From positions 1,151,018-1,215,017 of the forward strand of contig NZ_LUKE01000001.1 of NCBI RefSeq assembly GCF_001592735.1: 64,000 nt of DNA. The letters run 5' to 3'. Under the pieces are notes generated by a model that searched no databases, was not told the origin of the DNA, and was given only the letters and a program-made list of their open reading frames with translations. The translations under genes and the position numbers were made by a program. Source of the stretch: Bdellovibrio bacteriovorus. GTDB taxonomy: Bacteria; Bdellovibrionota; Bdellovibrionia; Bdellovibrionales; Bdellovibrionaceae. Position 1 is the stretch's first letter; every line of letters starts with the position of its first letter. Positions 35,537 through 44,047 of the stretch are shown here, piece by piece.

Positions 35537-36711
35537 TTTTGATCCTCACATTTTACAAAATTCGCAAAGCCGATGGCTCTGCCACATAGATCTTTTTTTG
35601 ATTCATCATCTAACTTTTCCAAGACCGAAGACACATAGGCCCTGCGCTCTGTGATTTCTGCTTCTAGCAACGTTAGGAACTGCTCTTTTTGATCGGCATG
35701 TTTCTGTTGGAATTCAGAAATTTGCTGAATATAGCGTTGACACCGATCATTTGAAACCTTCGTACAGCCTTCCGTCGCCACAGCATTATTTAAACGAAAA
35801 AGACGGAATACATCGGAACTAACGGCCCTTAACTGACTGGTAACCTCGGATTCTTTTTTACTGAATCTTTCATACATTTCTGTCATGGCCTGATTTATGT
35901 CAGAGGGGCACTCCTTATTTTGGCTTACCTGAAAGCTCACACTTGTAGGGTAATTCAAATTAATGGTTAAAAGTGTCAGCTGAGGGGTGCGCAACTCAGC
36001 GAAACCTTGATGCCTTTCAGTAAGTGTGCTGAATTCCTCTTCGATTCCGCGATACAGTGGTAACTCAAATGTCGTCGCATCAATTTCGCCCATCGCTCGG
36101 CTCATATCAGCCATGCACGACTTAGAAATAAATTCAGGCTCATAACTTACATCGATTTTCTTGTATTGCATGTGGTGTCGGATCTCGTGCGGTAAGGTTC
36201 CCGGTTCAGAAAGAACACTTAAACCGATCATGCGATAATAGTTGAAGTAAACTCCCGATACATTCGCTGCAGATCTTGAAGATAAGAAGCCGATACGTAA
36301 TCCACTTTTTTGGGCCGCTGCCACTTCCTGCCAGAATTTTTTGGTCAAGATCGCCATAGAATAGCGACCCGGCATCAATACTTGATCCAACTCTTGAAGC
36401 ACTTTCGGCGGAATGGGCTTTAGTTCATAAATCACATACTGCTCATAAACCGACCTAGCCGCCTTCAATCCTTTACCTGGCGTAAACCAACCATGAATTT
36501 GCGGTAAAATAACTTCCGCCGTCCATACTGGATCGTGGTCACTTTTATCTGTGGCCTTAATCAAGTTTTTTTCATAGCTCACTTGAAGGGTTTTAAGTTC
36601 TTCAGTGGTGATAGCTTTTGACTCTTTGGCCTTGGTATTTGAAACGCCGTCAGAGTTTGGAGTACATGCTGTCAACAGTATCGCACATAAATAAGGGGCT
36701 AGGTTCATCAT
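35533..36711 (-). CDS. Lipoprotein with HExxH zinc-protease motif
   Basis: 392 residues with a type II signal peptide and lipobox LLTAC (C16). HEIRH at 175-179 is the zincin HExxH motif, preceded by GTLP and followed at 30 residues by GEIDA (E209), well placed to be the third zinc ligand of a gluzincin. The C-terminal third is helical with two pairs of Cys. No other family features are recognised. It starts ten bases after the upstream gene, whose stop overlaps this Shine-Dalgarno (TAAGGA), and it is coupled to the papain-like protease downstream. Confidence 0.7.
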   Translation of the reverse strand: MMNLAPYLCAILLTACTPNSDGVSNTKAKESKAITTEELKTLQVSYEKNLIKATDKSDHDPVWTAEVILPQIHGWFTPGKGLKAARSVYEQYVIYELKPIPPKVLQELDQVLMPGRYSMAILTKKFWQEVAAAQKSGLRIGFLSSRSAANVSGVYFNYYRMIGLSVLSEPGTLPHEIRHHMQYKKIDVSYEPEFISKSCMADMSRAMGEIDATTFELPLYRGIEEEFSTLTERHQGFAELRTPQLTLLTINLNYPTSVSFQVSQNKECPSDINQAMTEMYERFSKKESEVTSQLRAVSSDVFRLFRLNNAVATEGCTKVSNDRCQRYIQQISEFQQKHADQKEQFLTLLEAEITERRAYVSSVLEKLDDESKKDLCGRAIGFANFVKCEDQK

Positions 36712-36720
36712 AAAAAATCC

Positions 36721-37452
36721 TTATTGTCCAAGAACGAAAGTTTGAATCCAGTCAGAATACTTTTTCGTTTTACGGAATTTATTAGAGTTATCTACGATAA
36801 TGAGATTACCGCCACTAACTGCGGCCGCTCCAACAAGAACACTGGGAACATCGCCACCGCCACCACCACCTGCTCTAACAAGAACTGAAGGCACTTCAGT
36901 CGCACCGGCCTCTACACCGTTCACCGAGATGTCGTCTTCTAAAGGCGCAATACGTGAACTTACTTTTTCGATGTATTGAGGTTCGGTACAAGAATTTAAA
37001 GAGTTAAAATATTGATATTCGTTAGATGCAAAGCTCGCAAAGTTAAGATCACCCGGGACAGTCACCATCTGTGAAGCTTCACGGTATTCCTTAATCACAC
37101 TTTCAACCGCCGAGGGAAGATCCTTACGAGTCGCGATGACAATGCGGAATGAGCGATTTAAGCTGTCGCGTACGTTGGCAAACTCTTTCATTGATTCTGG
37201 TTCACGCGCGTCTGGAGAGTTTTCGATGCTTTGATAAACTCTGTCACCCCATTGCATAAAAAGCGAAGCGGCACAGATAAAAGAAATATCAGCCCCCCCT
37301 TCGATATCTAAAGGCATGCGCATTCCGGCGTCTTTGTGACGGTCAATTAGAATACGTAACGCTGATTTGGCTTGGGTACGAATCGGAGCTTCTGCTGAGG
37401 CGGCTTGGCCTGTAGCGATTAAAATGCTTAATAGGACGGAAAATTTTTTCAT
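36721..37452 (-). CDS. Exported protein with VPSVLV repeat, unknown function
   Basis: 243 residues with a signal peptide (KKFSVLLSILIATGQAASA). The middle is helical. A short repeat, VPSVLV, occurs twice around a Gly run (RAGGGGGGDVPSVLV) near residues 185-205, and a strand-rich tail follows. It is the first gene of the exported-protein operon. Its Shine-Dalgarno AGGAG touches the foot of a large hairpin. I cannot assign a function. Confidence 0.7.
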   Translation of the reverse strand: MKKFSVLLSILIATGQAASAEAPIRTQAKSALRILIDRHKDAGMRMPLDIEGGADISFICAASLFMQWGDRVYQSIENSPDAREPESMKEFANVRDSLNRSFRIVIATRKDLPSAVESVIKEYREASQMVTVPGDLNFASFASNEYQYFNSLNSCTEPQYIEKVSSRIAPLEDDISVNGVEAGATEVPSVLVRAGGGGGGDVPSVLVGAAAVSGGNLIIVDNSNKFRKTKKYSDWIQTFVLGQ

Positions 37453-37460
37453 GGATTTCT

Positions 37461-37502
37461 CCTGTTTTAGTTATTGCTGCGCAGGCAATAGAGCAAAACA
37501 GG
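37461..37502 (-). promoter_or_regulatory. Leader hairpin of the exported-protein operon
   Basis: Outer arms CCTGTTTT (37461-37468) and AAAACAGG (37495-37502) and inner arms ATTGC/GCAAT form a two-part stem. On the minus strand the last three stem bases are the first part of the AGGAG that serves the ATG at 37452. Confidence 0.45.
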
Positions 37503-37594
37503 GTCCGGCCTTAGGACACGCCGGAACACGTTTAATTCAATATGGAAGCGGAAATTCCAGGTTTTAAGATTTCGGTCTAAGACATAGTAGAGGC

Positions 37595-38164
37595 TTACCT
37601 ACAGAACTGGCGTTCAGCAAAAAAGCGTTGGCAGATCGAATATTGCGAGCTGCAATCGTTGATGTCGGTGGACTCATAACTGCCGGCTTGGCATTGACGA
37701 GTGGGTGCGCGGTTGACGACCGCTTTGAAAGATCCGCTGATAAGCGAATCGCGGGTGTTGTCAGCCGTATAAAGTTTGTATTTGATTTCGTTAGTTCCTA
37801 AAGCAAGTAAACCTTTTTGGAAGATCGTGGAAATCCAAAGATTCAAAGCTTCAGTGGTGCGACCGCTAGCTCCGTCATAAGCAGAGGTCTTTACTCGCGT
37901 GGTTCCGTCCTGGCGAACTGCGATGATGTCGACCCATCTTAACTTTTCATCACGAGGACCCACAAAGTAATCATATGCTTGCGGTTCTAAAACCACATCA
38001 CGGCAATTGTATATGGCATTCGCTTCACCATTAAAACCGCTGCATGTCACCTGAACTTGGCCTTGAATAGGGAATGCTGTTAGCACATTGCCTTGAGAAA
38101 AACCGGCCGAGTTTGATTGCGCAAACACCGGTAATACTAAGAATGTAAACAGCAGGTTTAACAT
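37595..38164 (-). CDS. Exported protein of unknown function
   Basis: 189 residues with a short signal peptide (LNLLFTFLVLPVFAQ). The mature part is beta-rich with an Ig-like feel (GQVQVTCSGFNG, IYNCRDVVLEP) and a Cys-rich C-terminus (five Cys in the last 40 residues) that suggests disulfides. It lies 66 bases downstream of ctpA on the same strand. No family was recognised. Confidence 0.75.
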   Translation of the reverse strand: MLNLLFTFLVLPVFAQSNSAGFSQGNVLTAFPIQGQVQVTCSGFNGEANAIYNCRDVVLEPQAYDYFVGPRDEKLRWVDIIAVRQDGTTRVKTSAYDGASGRTTEALNLWISTIFQKGLLALGTNEIKYKLYTADNTRDSLISGSFKAVVNRAPTRQCQAGSYESTDINDCSSQYSICQRFFAERQFCR

Positions 38165-38230
38165 GAAAAAAGGCCCCCTCTTGCCTCAAAACGGGGCTAG
38201 AGTAGGGCCTCTAAAATCCAATATCAATAA

Positions 38231-39610
38231 CTAGCGCGTCAAAGCTTTCAGGGTATTCCAGGCCTTTAAATAACTGAATGCTTGGTAGGCCTGATAATCT
38301 GATTTAAACAGTTTTTCCTGTGGCGTCAGATTCGCCTCTTTTTTAGATCCGACGTCCTTCCACCATGCCAAAGCACCTTCTTCTGTGCCCTGTTTGGTAT
38401 CAAGCTTCTCTAATGCTTTTTCACGGTCTCCCTTAAGATGACCCGCAATGTCACCTTCGCGAGTCGTTGTCGATTTTACGACCGCCTTGGCAAATGCTTC
38501 TGGGTCTACTTCTTCGATTTCAACGTCTGGATGAATACCTTCGGCCTGGATCGATACACCACTTGGAGTATAATAACGCGCAACCGTCAGCTTCAAACCA
38601 CTGCCATCACCCAGTTTAATAACGGACTGAACAGAGCCTTTACCAAATGTTCTTTGTCCTACGATCAAAGCGCGTTTGTTATCCTGCAAAGCGCCCGAAA
38701 CGATTTCGCTGGCACTTGCACTGTATTCATTTACTAACACCACAAGAGGGAAGTTTGTGTATTGACCTTTTTTTGTCGCTACGGCCACTTCTTTATCGGC
38801 TTTGTTACGTCCAATCGTACTTACGATAGTTCCTTCTTTCAGGAACATATCACTGACTTTGACTGCTTGATCTAAAAGACCACCGGGATTGCGGCGCAAA
38901 TCAATCAATAGGCCGGCCATAGTGCCGTTGTTTTCTTTCATATGTTTTTCGATCGTTTTTTGTAAATCCTTGGCGGTATTTTCAATGAAGCTTGTGATTT
39001 TAATGTAAGCAAAACCATCTCCCAAGTTTGTGTATTTCACCGATCTGATTTTCACCGATCCACGGGTGATCGTAATATCGCGAGGTTTGTCTTCATTTTC
39101 ACGCACAACCTTCAGAATGATTTTGGTTCCGCGTTTACCTTTCATCAGTTGTGAAGCTTCCACTAAACTCATGCCCTTAGTGCTTTGACCATCCACCGCA
39201 ACGACTTTATCTCCGGCTTTGATTCCCGCAACCCAAGCGGGCGCATCTTCGATGGGCGAAATGATCGTTAGAATTCCGTTTTGAATGGCGATCTCGATTC
39301 CCAATCCCCCGAACTCTCCACTGGTTTCAGATTCGAAATCTTTAAAGATATCTGGCGGCATAAAGTTCGTATGTGGATCTAGCTCACGCAACATGCCTTT
39401 GATCGCGCCGTAAATAAGTTTTTTAGTATCGACTTCTTCAACATAGTATTGCTGGATAAGATTCAAAACCTTACTAAAGTTTTGTAAATCCGCATAACGT
39501 TCTTGGGCGAAAGCGCGAACTTGAAAACCTGTTTCAGCCATAACAAATAATACAAGGAGCAGAATGCCTCCAAGTATATAGGTTTTCCAGTATCGTTTAA
39601 GTGATTGCAT
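38231..39610 (-). CDS. ctpA: C-terminal processing peptidase CtpA (S41)
   Basis: Membrane-anchored periplasmic protease with an N-terminal helix (about 12-28), a PDZ domain (about 95-175) with GGLGIEI as carboxylate-binding loop, and the S41 core with the Ser/Lys dyad: Ser in YSASASEIVSG and Lys in TFGKGSVQ. In Gram-negative bacteria CtpA trims cell-wall hydrolases and their regulators. It follows envC after four bases, a common ftsEX-envC-ctpA order. The C-terminus is Lys-rich. Confidence 0.95.
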   Translation of the reverse strand: MQSLKRYWKTYILGGILLLVLFVMAETGFQVRAFAQERYADLQNFSKVLNLIQQYYVEEVDTKKLIYGAIKGMLRELDPHTNFMPPDIFKDFESETSGEFGGLGIEIAIQNGILTIISPIEDAPAWVAGIKAGDKVVAVDGQSTKGMSLVEASQLMKGKRGTKIILKVVRENEDKPRDITITRGSVKIRSVKYTNLGDGFAYIKITSFIENTAKDLQKTIEKHMKENNGTMAGLLIDLRRNPGGLLDQAVKVSDMFLKEGTIVSTIGRNKADKEVAVATKKGQYTNFPLVVLVNEYSASASEIVSGALQDNKRALIVGQRTFGKGSVQSVIKLGDGSGLKLTVARYYTPSGVSIQAEGIHPDVEIEEVDPEAFAKAVVKSTTTREGDIAGHLKGDREKALEKLDTKQGTEEGALAWWKDVGSKKEANLTPQEKLFKSDYQAYQAFSYLKAWNTLKALTR

Positions 39611-39614
39611 AGTG

Positions 39615-40724
39615 TTAGAGTCCTTTCATCCACTGTTGCGGGTCGTAGGGTTCTGAAAAATGACGAATTTCAAAATAAAGCCCGGGGGCTTTGTCGATCG
39701 GAGGATTCCCGATCTGCGCCAGGATCTGTTCCTGTTCGATGTCTTGACCGACGTTCACAGTCACATCCTGCATATGGGAATATACGCTGTAATAATGATC
39801 GCCATGATCGACAATCAATGTTGTACCAAAACCGGCGACATCTCCGACATAAGATACTTTTCCACTAAAGACCGACTTAACGGGCGTTCCTTGAGCGACA
39901 GAGATATACACGCCTTTATTCGAGATCGTGTACGATTGCTCATCACTTTTTACTAATCCAAATTTTTGCACTAAAGAGCCCGCCACCGGTAACGGCAAGA
40001 GTCCTTTTTGATCCGCAAAAGAAGGCTTAAACAAAAGGTCAAAAACTCCGGCGTCTTCTAAGTTATACTGTAAAGATTTTTCGCGCAGGCCATTGATTTT
40101 ATTCATCGCAAACATCTTATTTCGACGGATGCCATCAAGAAGTCTGTTTTTAAGATCTTGTTCTTTGCGCATCTCTTTTTCTTGCGCGACGATACGGCTT
40201 TCAACTGATTTTAAGTTTTCAAGCTTCGTTGCCAAGGTTTTCTTTTTCTTATGAAGATCCTCTAAATCGCGATTGTAGTTTTTAATAAGATCTAGGTCTC
40301 TTGAAGCAACCACACCCAAAATTTTTAAATTTCGCTCTAGGTCCGCGGAGCTTCCGGATGAAAATAGGAATCTTGCAACTGAAGGTCCGCCCAGCTTATA
40401 AATCGCTCTAAGTCTTTCGGCTAACAAAGTCTTTTGCGATCCGGATCTCTGTGTCAGTTCTTCTACTTTGCCCGTCAGATGGCGGACATTCACTTCAAGA
40501 AATGCTCGCTGCTGCCCCAGCTCTCCACGTTCAGTGACCAATTTTTTGATCTTTTTATTTAGCTGATACAGGGCCGACAGAACTTGGCGCTGTTTTAATT
40601 CTGCATCTTCCACTTTTTTCTTTGCGGCTTCAAAATCTTTGGTCAATACATCGACTTCCGTGGCCGCTTGCGCGGCCATGGCAAAAGAAAGAACGAAAAG
40701 TAGAAAGACCTTATTTAGTTTCAA
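39615..40724 (-). CDS. envC: EnvC-like murein hydrolase activator
   Basis: 369 residues: signal peptide, a long coiled coil (about 25-215) and a LytM/M23 domain (about 255-368). The zinc ligands of active M23 peptidases are lost: HxxxD reads NKGVY and the final HxH reads GLYFE. This is the state of E. coli EnvC, which activates amidases without cutting murein. The coiled coil is the part that binds FtsX. The gene overlaps ftsX by four bases (ATGA), which supports the assignment. Confidence 0.92.
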   Translation of the reverse strand: MKLNKVFLLFVLSFAMAAQAATEVDVLTKDFEAAKKKVEDAELKQRQVLSALYQLNKKIKKLVTERGELGQQRAFLEVNVRHLTGKVEELTQRSGSQKTLLAERLRAIYKLGGPSVARFLFSSGSSADLERNLKILGVVASRDLDLIKNYNRDLEDLHKKKKTLATKLENLKSVESRIVAQEKEMRKEQDLKNRLLDGIRRNKMFAMNKINGLREKSLQYNLEDAGVFDLLFKPSFADQKGLLPLPVAGSLVQKFGLVKSDEQSYTISNKGVYISVAQGTPVKSVFSGKVSYVGDVAGFGTTLIVDHGDHYYSVYSHMQDVTVNVGQDIEQEQILAQIGNPPIDKAPGLYFEIRHFSEPYDPQQWMKGL

Positions 40725-41617
40725 TAGCCCGCCTGACTTCCGGCGAAACCATCATTGATTCTGCGAACACAAAGATATGAAGCCAAGGCACCTAAACTCG
40801 TACCCACGATCACAAAAGCGATCCAGGCAATAGGAGTTAAGAACTGAATGTGCTGGCTTAATTGTAAAAAGCTAAGTTTTTCGATCAATACATTTTTTAT
40901 CCCTAAATAGATAGCAAAGCACAAGCCCACGGCTAAAACCGACGACGTTAAACCCAAAATTGCGCCTTCCACTAAGAAAGGCTTACGGATCATCGAGGGT
41001 GTTGCACCGATCATTTCTAAGACCACGATTTCTTCTTTACGACTCGCAATGGAAGCGCGAATAGCATTTGAAATCACAAACAATGCCGCGCCTAAAATGA
41101 CGATGCCTAAAAATCTTAAAGTAATTTCCACGGTCGAAATAAGGGCTGCGTATTTTGCAATCCAATCTTGCCCATAGCTGACCTCTTCAACGCCTTCTAA
41201 AGGACGAATTTGGGACGCTAGGTTTTGCAATAAGGTCATTTGATTTTCGGCGGAAGAGTCTGCGAGTTTCACTTGAAAGCTTCCGGGAATCAGTTTCAAA
41301 AGCTCTTCATCTTGAGAGATATCGGGCGCATAACTGGCCATTTGAGTGCGAAAGTCACCCAAGGCTTTTTCTTGATTCACAAAAGAGATCTTTTCGATAT
41401 CAGCAGATGATTTGATTTTATTTTCAATGAATTCGCGTCCTTGATCTGAAAGATCTTGCGCTAAATACACTGTCATCTGCACATCTTCACCCCACAGGGT
41501 TAAGATATTGCGAAAATTCTGCGTTAATACCAAAGCACCACTGATAACGACAAAACATGCCGTCACAACAACTAAAGTCGAAAAGCGCAAAGCCCAGTTT
41601 TTTCGTGGATTTTTCAC
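40721..41617 (-). CDS. ftsX: Cell division protein FtsX
   Basis: 298-residue inner-membrane permease-like protein with four helices (about 22-42, 173-195, 218-240 and 258-282) and a large periplasmic loop between the first two, the loop that holds EnvC. The cytosolic SRKEEIVVLEMIGATPSMIRKPF segment is the family coupling helix. It overlaps both ftsE and envC by four bases, so all three are translationally coupled. Confidence 0.95.
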   Translation of the reverse strand: MKNPRKNWALRFSTLVVVTACFVVISGALVLTQNFRNILTLWGEDVQMTVYLAQDLSDQGREFIENKIKSSADIEKISFVNQEKALGDFRTQMASYAPDISQDEELLKLIPGSFQVKLADSSAENQMTLLQNLASQIRPLEGVEEVSYGQDWIAKYAALISTVEITLRFLGIVILGAALFVISNAIRASIASRKEEIVVLEMIGATPSMIRKPFLVEGAILGLTSSVLAVGLCFAIYLGIKNVLIEKLSFLQLSQHIQFLTPIAWIAFVIVGTSLGALASYLCVRRINDGFAGSQAGY

Positions 41618-42276
41618 TTACTGTCCCCCACGATCATGCCGTCTTTTAGCTGCAGCGTTCTTTTGTTTCTTCTTTTGACCATCTCATGGTCATGAGTTGC
41701 GACAAATACCGTAGTTCCTTGAGCACAAACACGTTCTAATAAGTCCATGATTTCTTCGCTGAGTCTTGGATCTAAATTTCCCGTCGGCTCATCGGCGATC
41801 AAAACGCCTGGTTGGTGAATAATCGCGCGCGCAATGGCAGTTCTTTGCTGCTCCCCGCCCGAAATAAATTCAGGATATTGATCGTGCTTATGAGCTAGTC
41901 CCACTTGTTCTAAAACTTCGTGCACACGACGCTGGATCGCTGGCGGCTTATCGCCGCGAATTTGCAGCGGTAAAGCGACGTTTTCAAACACCGTGCGATC
42001 TTTTAAAAGTTTAAAATCTTGAAAGATAACGCCAATTTTTCTTCTAAAAAAAGGTATTTGAGAATCTTTTATGGAAAGAAGGTCGTGACCGGCCACGCTG
42101 ACATCACCAGAAGTCGCAACATCATAGGCTGAAATCATTTTGAATAACGTTGTTTTACCAGCGCCACTGGGGCCTGTTAAAAATACGAATTCACCTTTTC
42201 CGATATGCAAATCTACATTTTTCAAAGCATGAACCGGACCGGGATAAGTCTTATAGACGTGAGAGAAATCAATCAT
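41614..42276 (-). CDS. ftsE: Cell division ATP-binding protein FtsE
   Basis: 220-residue ABC ATPase: Walker A GPSGAGKTT, signature ISGGEQQR, Walker B VLIADEPTGNLDP and the H-loop ATHDHE. Partner of FtsX; ATP cycling moves the EnvC coiled coil and switches on septal amidases. It is the first of the overlapping ftsE-ftsX-envC-ctpA series. Confidence 0.96.
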   Translation of the reverse strand: MIDFSHVYKTYPGPVHALKNVDLHIGKGEFVFLTGPSGAGKTTLFKMISAYDVATSGDVSVAGHDLLSIKDSQIPFFRRKIGVIFQDFKLLKDRTVFENVALPLQIRGDKPPAIQRRVHEVLEQVGLAHKHDQYPEFISGGEQQRTAIARAIIHQPGVLIADEPTGNLDPRLSEEIMDLLERVCAQGTTVFVATHDHEMVKRRNKRTLQLKDGMIVGDSK

Positions 42277-42329
42277 CCCTTTATAGTAAGGAACTGACGC
42301 GAAGTTTGATACTCGCCTGAAGTCGAGTT

Positions 42330-42590
42330 TTAGACGGCTCCGTCAGCCATCAAAGCATCAATTATTGTTGAATGCTGACGACGCAGAGCCAATTTGATTG
42401 CTTCTTGAGTTTGGCTTGAACCCAATCTCAAGACACTTTCATAGGGAGTCTTAATTGTTTTAAGGACAGCGCCGTTGCAAAAAATTCGGCTGACCAAAAA
42501 AGGGTTTTGCATTCCCCAATCTTCGGTTTGGATATGGTAGCTTTTGCCACGCACAGTAATGTCTGAGTTAAAACCCTTTTGCATATTCAT
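42330..42590 (-). CDS. Small conserved-looking protein upstream of ftsE
   Basis: 86 residues from ATG 42590 (GGGA ten bases upstream; an in-frame codon at 42632 is also possible). No signal peptide. The stretch DITVRGKSYHIQTEDWG followed by VSRIFCNGAVLKT looks like a compact beta domain that I have seen as an unnamed short protein in related groups, but I can give no function. It is 53 bases upstream of ftsE on the same strand. Confidence 0.6.
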   Translation of the reverse strand: MNMQKGFNSDITVRGKSYHIQTEDWGMQNPFLVSRIFCNGAVLKTIKTPYESVLRLGSSQTQEAIKLALRRQHSTIIDALMADGAV

Positions 42591-42707
42591 CAACAATATT
42601 TCCCGAAAACAAATTAGCAGAGAACGCGTCAAAGCTCATCAAAATTTTCTTGGACTCAGTGGATTTTGAAACTACAGTGTTGAGCCCTAACGACAGAAGG
42701 AGAAAAT

Positions 42708-43454
42708 ATGAAGCTGTTGAACATCCTAGGTCTTTCTACTCTACTTTTTGCCATGCCGGTGCTTGCCCAACAAGCCACTGATGCCGCACCACCACCTCCG
42801 CCTCCGCCACCGTGGTTCAGCGAAGCCGAAGCGGGTGCCATTGTTGTCAGCGGCAATAATGACTCTGAAAGCTATAACGCCAAAGCAAAATCCACTTACG
42901 TTTGGGACAAGAACTCACTCATTGGATCAGGCCGCTATCTTAAAACAGACTCTTTGGGTGTGGAGAGTGCGCGCAATTGGGAAGCCGGACTTCGTTACGA
43001 ACGTGAATTAAATGATTACTTTAGCCTTTTCGTTGGGCAAAAAGCAGAAAGTGACGTGTACAACGGCTATGTGCAAAGGGATTCAACCGACGCCGGTCTT
43101 AAATATTTCCTTACTAAAACGGACAACATTACTTGGACTACAGAAGCCGGTTATCGTTATCAAGTCACGAACTCTACGACGGGAGAGATCGCTCGCGACA
43201 GCATGGGCCGCGCTTACACTGAGTACAACCAAAAAGTCCGCCAAGATTTGACCTTCAAATACTGGTTGGAGTATTTGCCAAACTTCACAAACGCCGATGC
43301 TTACCTGGTGAACACAGAGGCCTCTTTGAATGTTATGTTAAACTCAAGACTTTCATTTAAAGTTGCTTACTTGCTGCAATATCAAAACGAATTGCCAGCT
43401 GGGGCCAAGTACTCAACAACGACGACAACAATGAACCTTGTTGCCAAGTTCTAA
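42708..43454 (+). CDS. DUF481-type outer-membrane beta-barrel protein
   Basis: 248 residues with a signal peptide (KLLNILGLSTLLFAMPVLAQ), a run of eight prolines and then alternating amphipathic strands ending in a terminal Phe (NLVAKF), as in outer-membrane barrels. WFSEAEAGAIVVSGNNDSES is the typical start of DUF481 (YdiY-like, salt-induced) proteins. It is a porin-like or structural barrel; its substrate is unknown. GAAGGAG lies just upstream. Confidence 0.8.
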   Translation: MKLLNILGLSTLLFAMPVLAQQATDAAPPPPPPPPWFSEAEAGAIVVSGNNDSESYNAKAKSTYVWDKNSLIGSGRYLKTDSLGVESARNWEAGLRYERELNDYFSLFVGQKAESDVYNGYVQRDSTDAGLKYFLTKTDNITWTTEAGYRYQVTNSTTGEIARDSMGRAYTEYNQKVRQDLTFKYWLEYLPNFTNADAYLVNTEASLNVMLNSRLSFKVAYLLQYQNELPAGAKYSTTTTTMNLVAKF

Positions 43455-43508
43455 GACGATCCCTAAGCTATTGCTGGATCCATTTTCCAATCTCTAAAAG
43501 GGGGCTTT

Positions 43509-43940
43509 ATGTGGAAAGAGTTTAAAACATTTGTGATGCGCGGAAACGTGCTCGATCTTGCCGTCGGTATCATTATCGGCGCGGCATTTGGAAAAATCGT
43601 TTCTTCATTCGTTTCTGACATTTTGACCCCCGTTTTGAGTTTGGCTTTGGGCAAGGTGGATTTTTCAAATCTATTCTTTGCCTTAAACGGTGAATCCTAC
43701 GCAACGCTAGAGGAAGCCAAGAAGGCCGGAGTTGCCACCGTGAACTACGGCCTTTTTATGAATATCGTCCTCGACTTTTTGATTGTGGCTTTTGCAGTCT
43801 TTATGATCGTAAGAGCGGCCAACAAAGTTAAGGGGGAACCTGCTCCGGTCACTCCAAACACTAAGGAGTGTCCTGAATGCCTTTCAGTGATCCCTTTAAA
43901 AGCACGCAAATGTGCTCAGTGCGGATCTCCTCAACCATAA
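43509..43940 (+). CDS. mscL: Large-conductance mechanosensitive channel MscL with zinc-ribbon tail
   Basis: Homopentameric inner-membrane valve that opens under osmotic downshock. The N-terminal [20 protein letters not shown] and the two helices (about 14-40 and 82-102) are typical. The usual charged C-terminal bundle is replaced or extended by a zinc ribbon: C121, C124, C135 and C138 (CPEC and CAQC). The tail is cytosolic. It has AAGGGGG upstream and is followed by a hairpin. Confidence 0.93.
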   Translation: MWKEFKTFVMRGNVLDLAVGIIIGAAFGKIVSSFVSDILTPVLSLALGKVDFSNLFFALNGESYATLEEAKKAGVATVNYGLFMNIVLDFLIVAFAVFMIVRAANKVKGEPAPVTPNTKECPECLSVIPLKARKCAQCGSPQP

Positions 43941-43947
43941 TTCAATC

Positions 43948-43968
43948 CAAAGTGAGTTTCTCACTTTG
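43948..43968 (+). terminator. Hairpin after mscL
   Basis: Perfect 9-base stem CAAAGTGAG/CTCACTTTG with a TTT loop eight bases after the mscL stop. No T run, so termination may be weak. Confidence 0.45.
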
Positions 43969-43973
43969 ATACG

Positions 43974-44001
43974 TAAACCTTTTGGGCTCCTCTGCCGATA
44001 A
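43974..44001 (+). promoter_or_regulatory. Sigma-28 type promoter before the coiled-coil gene
   Basis: TAAA (43974-43977), a 16-base spacer and an exact GCCGATAA (43994-44001). The gene begins 47 bases downstream. The spacer is one longer than the FliA optimum. Confidence 0.5.
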
Positions 44002-44047
44002 TTGGTACTGCATTTGCACCAATTGAATACATCGGGGAGGAACTCAA

